Source of the DNA: Arcicella aquatica
GTDB lineage: Bacteria; Bacteroidota; Bacteroidia; Cytophagales; Spirosomataceae
Length of the DNA stretch: 64,000 nt
Direction: 5' to 3'
Assembly: GCF_034928825.1 (NCBI RefSeq)
Contig: NZ_JAYFUL010000025.1
Location: 12,534 to 76,533, forward strand
Made by a program: the position numbers and the translations under genes. The notes under the pieces were generated by a model that was not told where the DNA came from, made no database searches, and saw only the letters and a program-made list of their open reading frames with translations. Each line of letters opens with the position of its first letter. The stretch's first letter is position 1. Shown here in pieces: positions 1 to 9,365 of the stretch.

Positions 1-2604
1 AAAGCTTTAGAACGTTGGCAGATGCAGTTAGGAGAATCGCAAAGAGAAAAAAACCTAAAAACCGACCGTACAGACCGTTATTTTAAGCTATTTGAGAATA
101 TCTATTCAGTTTACCTCAATTTACGTGAGCGGCTAAAAGATAAAGGATTGCACTATCGTGGGATGGCGTATCGAGAATTAGCAGAAAATGTTGATAAATA
201 TATTCTGGAAAAAGAGCGTCATACAAAGTATTATTTTGTTGGTTTTAATGCCCTGAGTGATGCCGAAGAAGCCATCATCAGGACGTTATTAAAAAAGAAA
301 AACTTTGCCGAAACACTGTGGGATTCGGATACATATTATTTATACAACAAAGACCAAAGGGCAGGAAATTGGCTCCGTCAATATAAAAATGGCGATGAGA
401 AAAACGGTAAGACACCGCTATTCAATGAAGAATGGAAATGGCAGTCGGAAGAGCTGTTGAAGGGGACAAAGAACATTCAAATTATAGGCGTTTCTAATGC
501 TAGCGTACAAGCCAAAGTAGCGGGGGATATTTATAAAAACTGGCAAAATGCAGCCAATACGGATGACAAATCGCAAACAGCCATTGTATTAGGCGACGAG
601 AATCTGTTAGTACCCGTGATGAATTCTTTAGATGAATCCGTCAAAGATTTTAACATCACGATGGGGCTTTCTTTGCGGAATTCCATGCTTTTTACCTTGA
701 TAGATGCCCTTTTTGAGCTCCAAAGGAATTTAGTAGAATTTAAAACAGAAGATGACGAAACAGTAAAAATTCCTAAATTCTCGCATCGCCAAATTGTGAG
801 AGTATTGAATCATCCTTTTTTGAGAAGGTATGAGTTGGTGAAGTTTGGGGTTCAACAAGGTGAGGTTCAAAACGAAAACCCCATCCGCAAAACCCTCCGT
901 GAAATCACAGAAAGAAATCGTGTTTTTTTAAGCTCAAAAGAATTATTAGAAATTACAGAAAATGAACCGCTGTTCACTACAATCTTTAAACATTGGTACA
1001 ATAAACCCAGAAATGCGGTTAAGTGTTTGTATGAATTAATCGATTTATTAAGGGACGTTTACAAGGATAATCAAGATGCTATTGAAACGGAATACCTTTA
1101 TCAATTTTACCTGATTTTGCAAAGAATGGAAGTAATCTTGCAAGAACGAGGCGAAACCGTGAGTATCCGTAGTTTCAAAACATTTTTGTATGAACTGATT
1201 AAACAAACCAAAATTCCTTTTGAATCTGAAACAGATGAAAGTCTACAAATTATGGGGATGTTGGAAACACGTACCCTTGATTTTGAAAAGGTAATCATAC
1301 TGTCAGTTAATGAAAAAACATTGCCACAAGGTAAACGCCAAAATACGCTCATTCCCTTTGATGCCCTAAGCGACCCACAGTTCAATTTGCCAACACACAA
1401 CCATGCTGATGCTGTAATGGCTTATCACTTTTTCAGGCTGTTACAACGTGCCAAAGAAATAGTGTTGGTGCATGTGTTACCCTCTGATACCTATGGCGCT
1501 GGCGAAAAAAGCCGTTTTATCTTACAGATAGAACACGAATTAGCCAAGCTGAATAAAAACCTAAACATTACTTATCCAACCGTAAAATTTATAGGATTAG
1601 GAGAATCAGAGGAGGTAGAAGAAACGCCATTGCTCATTCAAAAAACCGATGATATTCTGGCATTTATCGAAGAAGAAATTACTGATAAAGGTATTTTTCC
1701 TTCTCAGCTCAACCAGTTTCTGGATTGTTCTTTAAAATACTATTTTACACGCATTGCAGGTATCAAACAAGAGGAGGAAGTTGAGGAAAAAATAGGTGTT
1801 GATACGTTTGGTAACTGGGTGCATAAAAACTTTGAGAACATCGATAAAAACTTTGTCGAGAAAGGAAGTACTATCGAGAAAGAAGGTTTGCAAATAGTTC
1901 TTGAAAATATTGATACTTATTTGGATGAAGCCTTTAAGGAAACCAATCAAGGCTTGAAAGCTGATGACGGGATGAACTTTATTTTATATCAAATAGGTGA
2001 AACCATTGTCAAGAAATTTATTAATTATCAATTAAACAACGAGCTTTTCCCGATTGAACTATTAGATGTAGAAAAAACATTAAAAGTAAGTTTCAATGCC
2101 ATTGTAAACGGCAAAGAATTAGCCGTAAAAATAGCAGGAAGAATAGACCGACTCGATAGGGTGTCGGGCAATAAAATCAGGGTAATAGATTATAAAACGG
2201 GTAAAGTAGAAGCCAAAGATTTGCTAATGAAACCCGAGGATTTTGAAGAAAAGCTACTCGGAGATACCGATAAAGATAAATTTCGTCAGCTTTGGCTGTA
2301 TAAATACATGGTACTGAAACAGATGCTTTCGGTAAAAGGATTAACCATCAGAGGTGTAAAACTACCAGAGGATGCCAACGAAGTAAGTGCTGGAATATAT
2401 TCGTTCCGTAATATTGATGAAGGATTGTTGGAACAAAAAATCAATTTTACCTTGGGAGAATCAGCCCAAGAGTTTGTCGTAGCATCGGAAAAATACCTCA
2501 ATCGTTTTGTCAATGAATTATTAGACCCCGCAAAACCATTTGAAAAAACCAAAGACCAAACCAAATGCGAATACTGTGATTATCGACGGATTTGCGGAAG
2601 GTAA
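1..2604 (+). CDS. AddB-like PD-(D/E)XK nuclease (5' end outside window)
   Basis: The frame is open from the first base, so the gene starts upstream of the window; the first in-frame ATG is at 22. About 867 codons are visible. The C-terminal third holds a RecB-type nuclease: a first cysteine in DCSLKYYF (near residue 570 counted from the ATG at 22), the catalytic stretch RIDRLDR followed by IDYKTGK (residues ~707-728), QLWLYKY, and a final Cys cluster KCEYCDYRRIC near 847-858. One upstream Cys plus three terminal Cys is the iron-sulfur pattern of AddB-type nucleases. The middle (TRTLDFEKVIILSVNE) resembles the SF1 helicase-like core of AddB. The expected role is processing of double-strand DNA ends for recombination, with an AddA partner probably just upstream. 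Family assignment is firm; exact orthology to AddB is an inference. Confidence 0.85.
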   Translation, partial: KALERWQMQLGESQREKNLKTDRTDRYFKLFENIYSVYLNLRERLKDKGLHYRGMAYRELAENVDKYILEKERHTKYYFVGFNALSDAEEAIIRTLLKKKNFAETLWDSDTYYLYNKDQRAGNWLRQYKNGDEKNGKTPLFNEEWKWQSEELLKGTKNIQIIGVSNASVQAKVAGDIYKNWQNAANTDDKSQTAIVLGDENLLVPVMNSLDESVKDFNITMGLSLRNSMLFTLIDALFELQRNLVEFKTEDDETVKIPKFSHRQIVRVLNHPFLRRYELVKFGVQQGEVQNENPIRKTLREITERNRVFLSSKELLEITENEPLFTTIFKHWYNKPRNAVKCLYELIDLLRDVYKDNQDAIETEYLYQFYLILQRMEVILQERGETVSIRSFKTFLYELIKQTKIPFESETDESLQIMGMLETRTLDFEKVIILSVNEKTLPQGKRQNTLIPFDALSDPQFNLPTHNHADAVMAYHFFRLLQRAKEIVLVHVLPSDTYGAGEKSRFILQIEHELAKLNKNLNITYPTVKFIGLGESEEVEETPLLIQKTDDILAFIEEEITDKGIFPSQLNQFLDCSLKYYFTRIAGIKQEEEVEEKIGVDTFGNWVHKNFENIDKNFVEKGSTIEKEGLQIVLENIDTYLDEAFKETNQGLKADDGMNFILYQIGETIVKKFINYQLNNELFPIELLDVEKTLKVSFNAIVNGKELAVKIAGRIDRLDRVSGNKIRVIDYKTGKVEAKDLLMKPEDFEEKLLGDTDKDKFRQLWLYKYMVLKQMLSVKGLTIRGVKLPEDANEVSAGIYSFRNIDEGLLEQKINFTLGESAQEFVVASEKYLNRFVNELLDPAKPFEKTKDQTKCEYCDYRRICGR

Positions 2605-3247
2605 TGGTTAAACAGTAGGGTCGTATTGCATACGACCACCCCAATATCCCCCTGTTAGTTCGTATCTAAGATACTGCACTATAATTCGCCGTGGTTTTAT
2701 AAACCGCAATCCCTCATGTGAATAATTGGGAATCCTTATTTGAATAAGGTGGAGGATGCTGTTATCTAGACCAACATACGAACTTTTTTTACAATGTAAT
2801 ATAGCTGAACCCAAGCCGCAGTGTAATACTTATCCCTTCCAGCTACAATCTCTTGTTTGCAAACCAAAGAATATTTGTTTGCTTTTCCCTTTTTTGCAGT
2901 TTTATTGTTGCGAAGTAATACTTAAGTTATTTATAATTTTTAAGTAGAATCTATTTTTCTGCTGATTTTCTACCTAAAATTTCAAGAAGAGAATTCTTTT
3001 GTGTTTATTTTATCGTATAAATACCTGTTTTAATGCGTAAAAATATCTATTTTTTATTTAAATATAGGATAAATAGAATTTTTTAGTTTAATATTGCAAA
3101 AAAATAGTTAACGCAAAAAAATAAAGAAATACTTAATAAAACACTTAGTAGTTAGCCTAGTAAATATTTGATGCCCTTGTCATTTCATCATCAACAAACT
3201 ATACGTTGTTAAACCTATAATCCACCTTTCTAATTTTTTCTAAACAA
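2605..3247. other. AT-rich intergenic region with one interspersed repeat
   Basis: No convincing gene is present; the short open frames here overlap a repeat and are very AT-rich. It contains a copy of the hairpin repeat family also seen near 47.1, 48.1 and 55.3 kb (2650-2790, minus orientation). About 300 bases of AT-rich DNA follow and should hold the promoter of the operon starting at 3248. Confidence 0.6.
2650..2790 (-). repeat. Interspersed hairpin repeat, family A copy 1
   Basis: Read on the minus strand, this carries GGTTTATAAAACCAC followed by a 24-nt hairpin (2657-2680) with loop core ATCTTAGAT and then CTAACAGGG. The same order of elements appears at 47038-47141. The inner hairpin pair differs as a compensated change (GTATC/GATAC here, GCATC/GATGC there). 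Confidence 0.7.
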
Positions 3248-3643
3248 ATGGAAAATAACAAAAATGTCGATGAAATTGATCAAATACGTTTGATTATACA
3301 AGAATCAGAAAACACTGGCAACCTAGCTTTGATGTCCTCTATCATGGCAGATGATATTACCGTTATTGTACCCAATACACCCGTTGTTTATGGTAAACCT
3401 GCTGGTGAAGCTTTTCTGAAATCATGGTTTGATGCCTTTATTATTGAAATCGAATACATCCCCGAGAAAATCCAGATTAGCCAAGACTTAGCCTACGAAT
3501 GGTGTACCTATTATCAAACTACCACAGATAAATCGTCTGGTGAAAAAGCAAGTGAAATCGGTAGGATTATGTGGATTTTTAAAAAAGTAAATAACCAATG
3601 GTTACAAAGCTTTGCTATCTGGAATACCATTGACCCCTCTTAA
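3248..3643 (+). CDS. SnoaL/DUF4440-like (NTF2 fold) protein
   Basis: A 131-residue cytosolic protein with the NTF2-like pattern: an N-terminal helix, the stretch SIMADDITVIVPNTPVVYGK with a buried Asp after the first helices, then alternating strands ending in GRIMWIFKKVNNQWLQSFAIWN. This matches DUF4440/SnoaL-like ketosteroid isomerase-fold proteins, which act as small-molecule isomerases, hydrolases or binding proteins. It is the first gene of a tight set: 45 nt to the next gene, then 24 nt to the third. The next two genes resemble VioB/RebD halves, so a role on the same small-molecule substrate is possible. Substrate unknown. Confidence 0.75.
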   Translation: MENNKNVDEIDQIRLIIQESENTGNLALMSSIMADDITVIVPNTPVVYGKPAGEAFLKSWFDAFIIEIEYIPEKIQISQDLAYEWCTYYQTTTDKSSGEKASEIGRIMWIFKKVNNQWLQSFAIWNTIDPS

Positions 3644-3688
3644 ATTCCCCTAATATTCTAAGCATTCTATTTAAAACCTAATATAACG

Positions 3689-5614
3689 ATGTCATATTTA
3701 AATTCCCCAAGATTGGTATTTTCTGGAGATTTCCTCTCAGATGTTTCAACCGTAAACAATGATACCGCACATTACAATAATGCGACTTTTCAACCAAACT
3801 TTCAGGAGTATGGACAAGGATCCAGCAATGGCTGGTGGAATCCTGAAGGGGGAGCCGTTTTCAATTTTCAAAACTGTAAAATTCATCAATTAACCATGCC
3901 TAGTGGCTTTGTAATCAATAATGCTGCTGATGATATGTTAGTCGGTCAGATTATTGCAGGCTCAGATGGGCGACCTACTGGAAAGATGGTCGATTTAGAC
4001 CCTGACCAACAGATGGTTTCAGCTTTATGGTGTGTGCAGTTACGAATTTGTACCCCACAAAATGAAGTATTGCTACAAGGAGACATTAGTACAACCAGTT
4101 TCAGAGACATCCAGATGAGACAAGTACAAGGAGCCGCTATCAATGGGCAGGCCCTTGGTGCTTCGTGGACATCGGTGCTTACCAATTTAGTTTGGGGAGA
4201 AAAAGCATCATCATCGCCTTTTTTAACATTACTTAAAGAGACCACACAGGGTAATAAACTGAGTATTAACCTAAACGCTTTTGGTTATTATTACGCCCAT
4301 GCTGCTGATGGTAGGTTCTCGTTAGGACGAATACTAGGGACTATCGCCCCTTGGTATGAAGGTGAACCAGAAACATTTACCCCTTGTAGAAGACTATACG
4401 GATTATATAAATTAAAGCCAACGTCACCATGGACATGCTTTGGCAATAGTAATTTTAACTTTGACAAAACAGCCAAAAAACTAACCTTAGATTTAGGCGG
4501 TAGTTTCCCTATCACTGATGCCCTCGGTACTATTTCCGAGTCAAGCACGCTGATTTTAGGTGTAAGTAAAAAGCCATTATCTAACGAAACATTGGCTATT
4601 TTGCAATATTTAAACACGGATGATTTTATAGAAATAGGGCAAGTAGAATACCAACGAGGTACCGAATGGTTAAACACCACTGGTGGCATCGTAGAGTTTA
4701 ATAATCTACCTGATAATATTGTTCAGCCATTAAGTAATCAACAATTAGTGTTGCTAATACCATCCACAACTGGCAAATATGCATTAATAGCACGCGAGGC
4801 GGTAGATGGAGTCTTGGTAAGGGCTGATAATTTTGTACTTAGAATAGATACTGGACAAAAACCATTGGTTAATTTTTATTCGTATCAGTGGGGTAACCCG
4901 CTACCGAATGCCAATATTTATATCGTTATGGAGCCTCCTACGCCAGATACCCCTGTTAGCATAAATAACCCCATCTGTGAATTGTACGGTAACAATACGC
5001 CTCCCGAAGGATTAACGTTTAATCAATACTTAACGACCAATGACAACGGTTTTGGGCAATTAGAGATTACTGGCAACGCCATTGGCTATCCAAGAGTATA
5101 TATTGATGGACAAATATACATGATTGATTATCAGACTGATGTGGTTGACCCTGCCTTCGGTGTAGAAAGCATTAGTGTACACCTCCGTAGTTTTTATGAA
5201 GTGCCAGAAAACCCAACTTGGGATGATATTTCAGACACCATGATTCAGTATGCCAATCTTTACCCAATCATGAGTAAATATATTGTCAATTTGGCTAATC
5301 CAGAAGACGTTATTGCTCGAAAAGAAATATTACTATTCGCCTTCACCCGTGGGATGAATGATACCATGCACATGCCCGTTACGCGTGACCTATCGGATGC
5401 TAAAAGAAATGCGATTATCAAATGGTTGAACAATCCTATTATTTCGGAAACAAGCACGCTTGTAAAAAGTGAAAAGACAAGAGGTATCGAAAGACCAATA
5501 TCAGCAGATATCCCAGCTTCGGAGCAACATTTGAATTACTTAGCCTCTGTAAAGGCCAAGAATGGTGCAATGATGTCTTTCCCACAAGTTGACAACCTTT
5601 TTGAAAACATTTAA
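3689..5614 (+). CDS. VioB/RebD N-terminal-half-like protein
   Basis: A 641-residue protein without signal peptide or membrane segment. It opens with MSYLNSPRLVFSGDF, which resembles the opening of VioB (SILDFPRIHFRG, recalled from memory). Near residues 563-580 it has PVTRDLSDAKRNAIIKWL, close to PSTRELSAPKARLFLKYL in the middle of VioB just before its ferritin-like half. The intervening region is beta-rich and of similar length to the VioB N-terminal half. The gene ends where that half would end, and the ferritin-like half follows as a separate gene after 24 nt. VioB, RebD and StaD couple two imine intermediates from aromatic amino acids. The substrate here is unknown, and no VioA/RebO-type amino-acid oxidase is adjacent. 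Homology is read by eye. Confidence 0.65.
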   Translation: MSYLNSPRLVFSGDFLSDVSTVNNDTAHYNNATFQPNFQEYGQGSSNGWWNPEGGAVFNFQNCKIHQLTMPSGFVINNAADDMLVGQIIAGSDGRPTGKMVDLDPDQQMVSALWCVQLRICTPQNEVLLQGDISTTSFRDIQMRQVQGAAINGQALGASWTSVLTNLVWGEKASSSPFLTLLKETTQGNKLSINLNAFGYYYAHAADGRFSLGRILGTIAPWYEGEPETFTPCRRLYGLYKLKPTSPWTCFGNSNFNFDKTAKKLTLDLGGSFPITDALGTISESSTLILGVSKKPLSNETLAILQYLNTDDFIEIGQVEYQRGTEWLNTTGGIVEFNNLPDNIVQPLSNQQLVLLIPSTTGKYALIAREAVDGVLVRADNFVLRIDTGQKPLVNFYSYQWGNPLPNANIYIVMEPPTPDTPVSINNPICELYGNNTPPEGLTFNQYLTTNDNGFGQLEITGNAIGYPRVYIDGQIYMIDYQTDVVDPAFGVESISVHLRSFYEVPENPTWDDISDTMIQYANLYPIMSKYIVNLANPEDVIARKEILLFAFTRGMNDTMHMPVTRDLSDAKRNAIIKWLNNPIISETSTLVKSEKTRGIERPISADIPASEQHLNYLASVKAKNGAMMSFPQVDNLFENI

Positions 5615-5638
5615 ACAACCTCTAAATCGCTACTCATC

Positions 5639-6688
5639 ATGTTAAAAATAGATGCAAAATATGTTCGACAAATTGAAAATGCCAGCTCTTTGTCTGATTT
5701 ACATTTTTTATTTCAAAAGGCTATCGAATTAGAACATTCAACCATACCACCATACCTGACGGCCATGTATTCTCTAAAACCGAATACATCTAAAGAACAA
5801 AAGGAGATAATCCATTCTATTGTGGTTGAGGAAATGTTGCACATGACCATTGCAGCTAATATTCTAAATGCATTAGATGGCAAACCCAAAATTAATTCCA
5901 AATCGTTTGTGCCTACCTATCCAGGGCATTTGCCTTTGGGAATAGGCGGTGGGCTCGTTGTGGGCATTGAGGCCTTCTCTAAAGAGTTAGTCAAAAAAGT
6001 ATTTATGGAGATAGAAGAACCCGAATACCCAATTGAATTCAAGGTTATGAGCGCTCAAGTAGATACCTACAAAACGATAGGGGAATTTTATCAGGCATTA
6101 CAAACGAAAATTGAAGAATTGGCAGAAAATATTTTACCAGGGAATCCTGACAGACAGGTAACTTCAAGATTCTTTGCTCCTGATTTATTATACCCAATCA
6201 TCACAAAAGAGGATGCTATCAGTGCTATTGATATTATTGTAGAACAGGGCGAAGGAACAACTACTTCGCCAGAAGACCAATTTGATCAATTAGCACATTA
6301 CTATCGTTTTGAAGAGATTTTTGTTGGGAAAAGATTGGTGAAAGACCCAAGTGCTCCTAATGGTTATTCTTTTTCGGGAGCAGAAATTCCCTATAACCCT
6401 ACAGATGTATATCCGATTTTCCCAAATACCAAAACGGATATGTTGCCTGTAGGCTCGCAAGAACGACGACGGATGAACGAGTTTAATGCTAGTTATTATT
6501 CACTGTTGGATGGCTTGCATAGAACATTCAATGGCGAACCTAATTTCCTAGATAATAGTATTGGCTTGATGTTTGATATAAAACTATATGCCGAAAAGCT
6601 TTGTGCCACTCCTTTTCCGGGTAAGGTTGGTTATACTATTGCTCCATCATTTGAATACGTCAGTCCCGAAGAATTTCTATTGAGTTAA
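5639..6688 (+). CDS. Ferritin-like domain protein (VioB/RebD C-terminal-half-like)
   Basis: A 349-residue soluble protein with a ferritin-like four-helix core. Helix 1 has AIELEHSTIPPYLTAMYSL (Glu32), helix 2 has VVEEMLHMTIAANILNALDG (Glu64/65, His68), and a later helix has LAHYYRFEEI (His220, Glu225/226). In VioB, as recalled, the equivalent segments are LELSVMLQYLYAAYSI, LLEIAHEEMIHYLVVNNLL and YEHSHFQRLREM. The protein therefore fits the iminophenylpyruvate-dimer-synthase ferritin-like family and could bind one or two metal ions. It lies 24 nt behind the VioB-N-like gene and they are probably co-transcribed and act as a complex. A hairpin with a U-rich tail ends the operon about 80 nt later. 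Confidence 0.8.
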   Translation: MLKIDAKYVRQIENASSLSDLHFLFQKAIELEHSTIPPYLTAMYSLKPNTSKEQKEIIHSIVVEEMLHMTIAANILNALDGKPKINSKSFVPTYPGHLPLGIGGGLVVGIEAFSKELVKKVFMEIEEPEYPIEFKVMSAQVDTYKTIGEFYQALQTKIEELAENILPGNPDRQVTSRFFAPDLLYPIITKEDAISAIDIIVEQGEGTTTSPEDQFDQLAHYYRFEEIFVGKRLVKDPSAPNGYSFSGAEIPYNPTDVYPIFPNTKTDMLPVGSQERRRMNEFNASYYSLLDGLHRTFNGEPNFLDNSIGLMFDIKLYAEKLCATPFPGKVGYTIAPSFEYVSPEEFLLS

Positions 6689-6768
6689 TCTTTTTTTCAA
6701 TCAAATTAATGATTTAGTTGAAACAAAACAAAACCAGCAACTATCCTGTGGAATTGTTATGAATCTGT

Positions 6769-6808
6769 AAATCGGTATCGAAGTATTTTGATACCGATTT
6801 GCTTTTTA
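6769..6808 (+). terminator. Intrinsic terminator of the VioB-like operon
   Basis: A perfect 11-bp stem (6769-6779 with 6790-6800, arm AAATCGGTATC) and 10-nt loop, followed by GCTTTTTAT. It lies 80 nt after the ferritin-like gene. Confidence 0.75.
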
Positions 6809-6968
6809 TCCCCTTCTCAAACGGTTTTATAGCAGAACTTACATTTGATCATAAATCTAGAAGAGGCTCGTTTTTTGCCAAGTAAAGTCATATAAAATAT
6901 GCCGTAGTATATAACAAACACCAAACTTTGATTGTTTAACCAATTAAAAGTATTTACAAAAAGGCATT

Positions 6969-7730
6969 ATGAACTTTATTGAAACATTAAAATATAGAAA
7001 CGAACCTTTGTTTTATTTTGGTCTTATTTGCTTTGTGTTAGCTATCATTTTTTTGCTACTTACTAAAATATCAAGTGTTCAAATAGCAGGAGCAAATGCA
7101 TGGAACAAGCCCTTTAAATTTGCTTTCTCAATCATGCTTTATGCTTGGTCAATGGCTTGGTATTGCTATTACCTACCTTCTGTCAATATCACTCTTTTCA
7201 ATTGGTCAATAATTATTTTGTTAGGCTTCGAAATTATATACATTGCTATTCAAGCAGGGCGAGGACAACTTTCTCATTATAACAATAGCACTCCATTTTA
7301 TGCATTCCTCTATCTGTTGATGGGTTTAGCTGCCTCCTTAGTAACGCTTTATACAGCTTATATAGGCATTTTATTTTTTCAATATCAACTGCCAAATTTA
7401 CCTTTGGCATATCTATGGGGTATTCGATTAGGCATCATAATTTTTGTTATTTTTTCATTTGAAGGAGCTTTAATGGGGGGACGAATGACACACACCATTG
7501 GTGGGGAAGATGGAAGTATAGGAATACCTCTATTAAAATGGAGCAAGAAATTTGGTGACCTCCGAGTGGCACACTTCATCGGTATGCACGCCTTGCAAGG
7601 ACTTCCAATTCTTGCTCATTATGTTATCAAAAATACCAAGGCAATTTTTATCATCAGTACATTGTATGGTTTACTTGCATTATACACTTTGATTCAAGCC
7701 TTGAATGGTAAACCATTTCATAAATTATAA
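6969..7730 (+). CDS. Conserved hypothetical multi-pass membrane protein
   Basis: A 253-residue integral membrane protein with about seven hydrophobic segments, near residues 14-32, 50-70, 76-94, 108-135, 146-166, 198-215 and 222-243. Between segments are conserved-looking polar motifs: AGRGQLSHYN (~95-105), GGRMTHTIGGEDG (~170-182) and GDLRVAHFIGMHALQGLPIL (~191-210). The several His/Arg residues near membrane borders could bind a cofactor or metal, but I do not recognise the family. It stands alone: the VioB-like operon ends upstream and the next gene is convergent. No function is assigned. Confidence 0.7.
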   Translation: MNFIETLKYRNEPLFYFGLICFVLAIIFLLLTKISSVQIAGANAWNKPFKFAFSIMLYAWSMAWYCYYLPSVNITLFNWSIIILLGFEIIYIAIQAGRGQLSHYNNSTPFYAFLYLLMGLAASLVTLYTAYIGILFFQYQLPNLPLAYLWGIRLGIIIFVIFSFEGALMGGRMTHTIGGEDGSIGIPLLKWSKKFGDLRVAHFIGMHALQGLPILAHYVIKNTKAIFIISTLYGLLALYTLIQALNGKPFHKL

Positions 7731-7814
7731 ACACTAAAAGGAAAACTATTCTCTGATGTCTTAACGAAGAAGTTGTTTAAACTTGGTCGGAGGGACACAC
7801 AATGTTTTTTATCC

Positions 7815-9356
7815 CTACAAACTCAAATTAATACCAGCTTGTAATGCGTTACTACGCATATATGTTTTTACTTCTTGGTTTTGTACCCATGAATTAAATG
7901 AATTTTGAGTTGAACCTTCTATATGCAAGCCCCATTTTGGTGTAAATTGCCAGCGAATACCAATGCCAGCCCGAATACCAAATACAAAATCAGAAGCATT
8001 TTCAAGATGGCCAGTCGTGTAGTTAATTCTTGCTTTTTCATTTACTGCTAAAGACGAAGACACCATCATAAGAGCATCCTCAGCTATATACGTATAAGAG
8101 GTTTGTCTTTGAAAAACAAAATCAGCAATTGTATAAAGTTGAAAATTGAGGTATTTTTTATTTTTACTTTGTAAAGAGATAAGGTCATTCTGAGTGGTTA
8201 TTGCCAAGGTATAAGTCTTCATCTTATGATTTTCAAACAAGAATACGTCTCTTGTGGTATCTACAGTATTAGGCACTTTTGTAACAAAACCATCAAATCT
8301 ATTAATAGGAATATTAACTGTACCTGTTGGGAAAACTGCACTATAATATTGTGTACCATTTTTGGTAGTTAAATTTAATTTAGGCGACACCCATAAACTA
8401 CTCCAAATAGGTAAGTATATATATGGAGTACCCACATCATAACTACTATAGGCCAAACTTATGCCCATTCTTGATTTTTTTGTAAGCTTCCATGCAACGC
8501 CAGCCTTCAAATTATATCCTTTCAACCCTTTTTCTTGATACATCGTAGTACCTGTTAACGATTTATCGGATTTAAAAGACCATTCATTCCAGAGTGAACC
8601 ATAATCGAATGAAATGATGGGATGTCTTAAACTAAATTTAGAGCCAGTTTCTTTAGATTTATCCTCATGTTTTTCGACCTCTTCATCAGCCAATAGCTGA
8701 ATGGGGTGAATTTTCCCAATAAGATTTTTATTGTTTTTGGCTGATAAATCATTCAATTTTAGGTCTTTATAGCTGATTAGATTCAGAAGGTTATTTGCGA
8801 CCTTGTTATCTACAGCAAGTATTGCCGTATTGTTATTGTCGATTTCTACAGATGTTGGGTGTATCGAATTGTTAGTTTTATCACCATCAACTTTCATCGA
8901 ATATAACTTTGTATGAGTTGTTGGCTTTCTATAAACAGTAGGTTTGATAGATTCTTTCTCTACATGATTGACAAAACTAACTAAACTTTTTGTTGAATTT
9001 TCAGCATCATTCTTTTCAGTTTTAACTTCATTTTCAACACTATTTGTGACTGCTTTTTGATCTTTTGAGTTAGCTAATGATTGTGCCGAATTTACCACTT
9101 TACCAATTGATGTAATCTCTTGATGCTTCTGTTTCGTTGCTTTATTGTCTGTTAAAAACCAAAGAGGAATTGCCCCCACAAACATCAGTCCCAACGATAA
9201 AATAGTATATTTAAGCAAGGGTGTTATGCCTGCGGTTTCTTTACCAATGGTTTCAGTAGCGATACTACTCCAAAGGTTTTCGGGTGGAGGAAAAGCTTGA
9301 TTTTCCAGAGACTTTTTGAAAAAGCTGTCTAATTTATGTTCTTCGTTATTTTCCAT
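7815..9356 (-). CDS. Sigma-factor-linked membrane protein with C-terminal beta-barrel-like region
   Basis: A 513-residue protein starting 9 nt after the ECF sigma gene, so co-transcribed with it. The N-terminal ~40 residues (LDSFFKKSLENQ, PPPENLWSSIATE) are cytoplasmic-like and resemble the start of anti-sigma-type proteins. One membrane segment follows (YTILSLGLMFVGAIPLWFL, ~residues 48-66). A long Asn/Lys/Thr-rich linker leads to a C-terminal ~270 residues of alternating strands, with FDYGSLW, GYNLKAGVAWKLTKKSRMG and FGIRAGIGIRWQFTPKWGLHIEGS, like an outer-membrane beta-barrel fold. This layout is typical of genes placed after ECF sigma factors in Bacteroidota. The likely role is restraining the sigma factor and sensing the envelope, but that is inferred from position. 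Confidence 0.65.
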   Translation of the reverse strand: MENNEEHKLDSFFKKSLENQAFPPPENLWSSIATETIGKETAGITPLLKYTILSLGLMFVGAIPLWFLTDNKATKQKHQEITSIGKVVNSAQSLANSKDQKAVTNSVENEVKTEKNDAENSTKSLVSFVNHVEKESIKPTVYRKPTTHTKLYSMKVDGDKTNNSIHPTSVEIDNNNTAILAVDNKVANNLLNLISYKDLKLNDLSAKNNKNLIGKIHPIQLLADEEVEKHEDKSKETGSKFSLRHPIISFDYGSLWNEWSFKSDKSLTGTTMYQEKGLKGYNLKAGVAWKLTKKSRMGISLAYSSYDVGTPYIYLPIWSSLWVSPKLNLTTKNGTQYYSAVFPTGTVNIPINRFDGFVTKVPNTVDTTRDVFLFENHKMKTYTLAITTQNDLISLQSKNKKYLNFQLYTIADFVFQRQTSYTYIAEDALMMVSSSLAVNEKARINYTTGHLENASDFVFGIRAGIGIRWQFTPKWGLHIEGSTQNSFNSWVQNQEVKTYMRSNALQAGINLSL

Positions 9357-9365
9357 TGTTAGTAT

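Noticed and set aside
2608..2947. Two short open frames in opposite directions
   Set aside because: Both lie over the interspersed repeat and AT-rich DNA; no start context or hydrophobic pattern typical of a real gene.
3248..6688. Violacein or staurosporine pathway
   Set aside because: Only VioB/RebD-like halves are present. No VioA/RebO, VioE, VioC/D or P450 gene lies nearby, so the product cannot be named.
7760..7790. Third copy of the palindromic element family D
   Set aside because: Only GAAGTTGTTTAAACTTGG resembles one arm; no second arm or inner flank is present.
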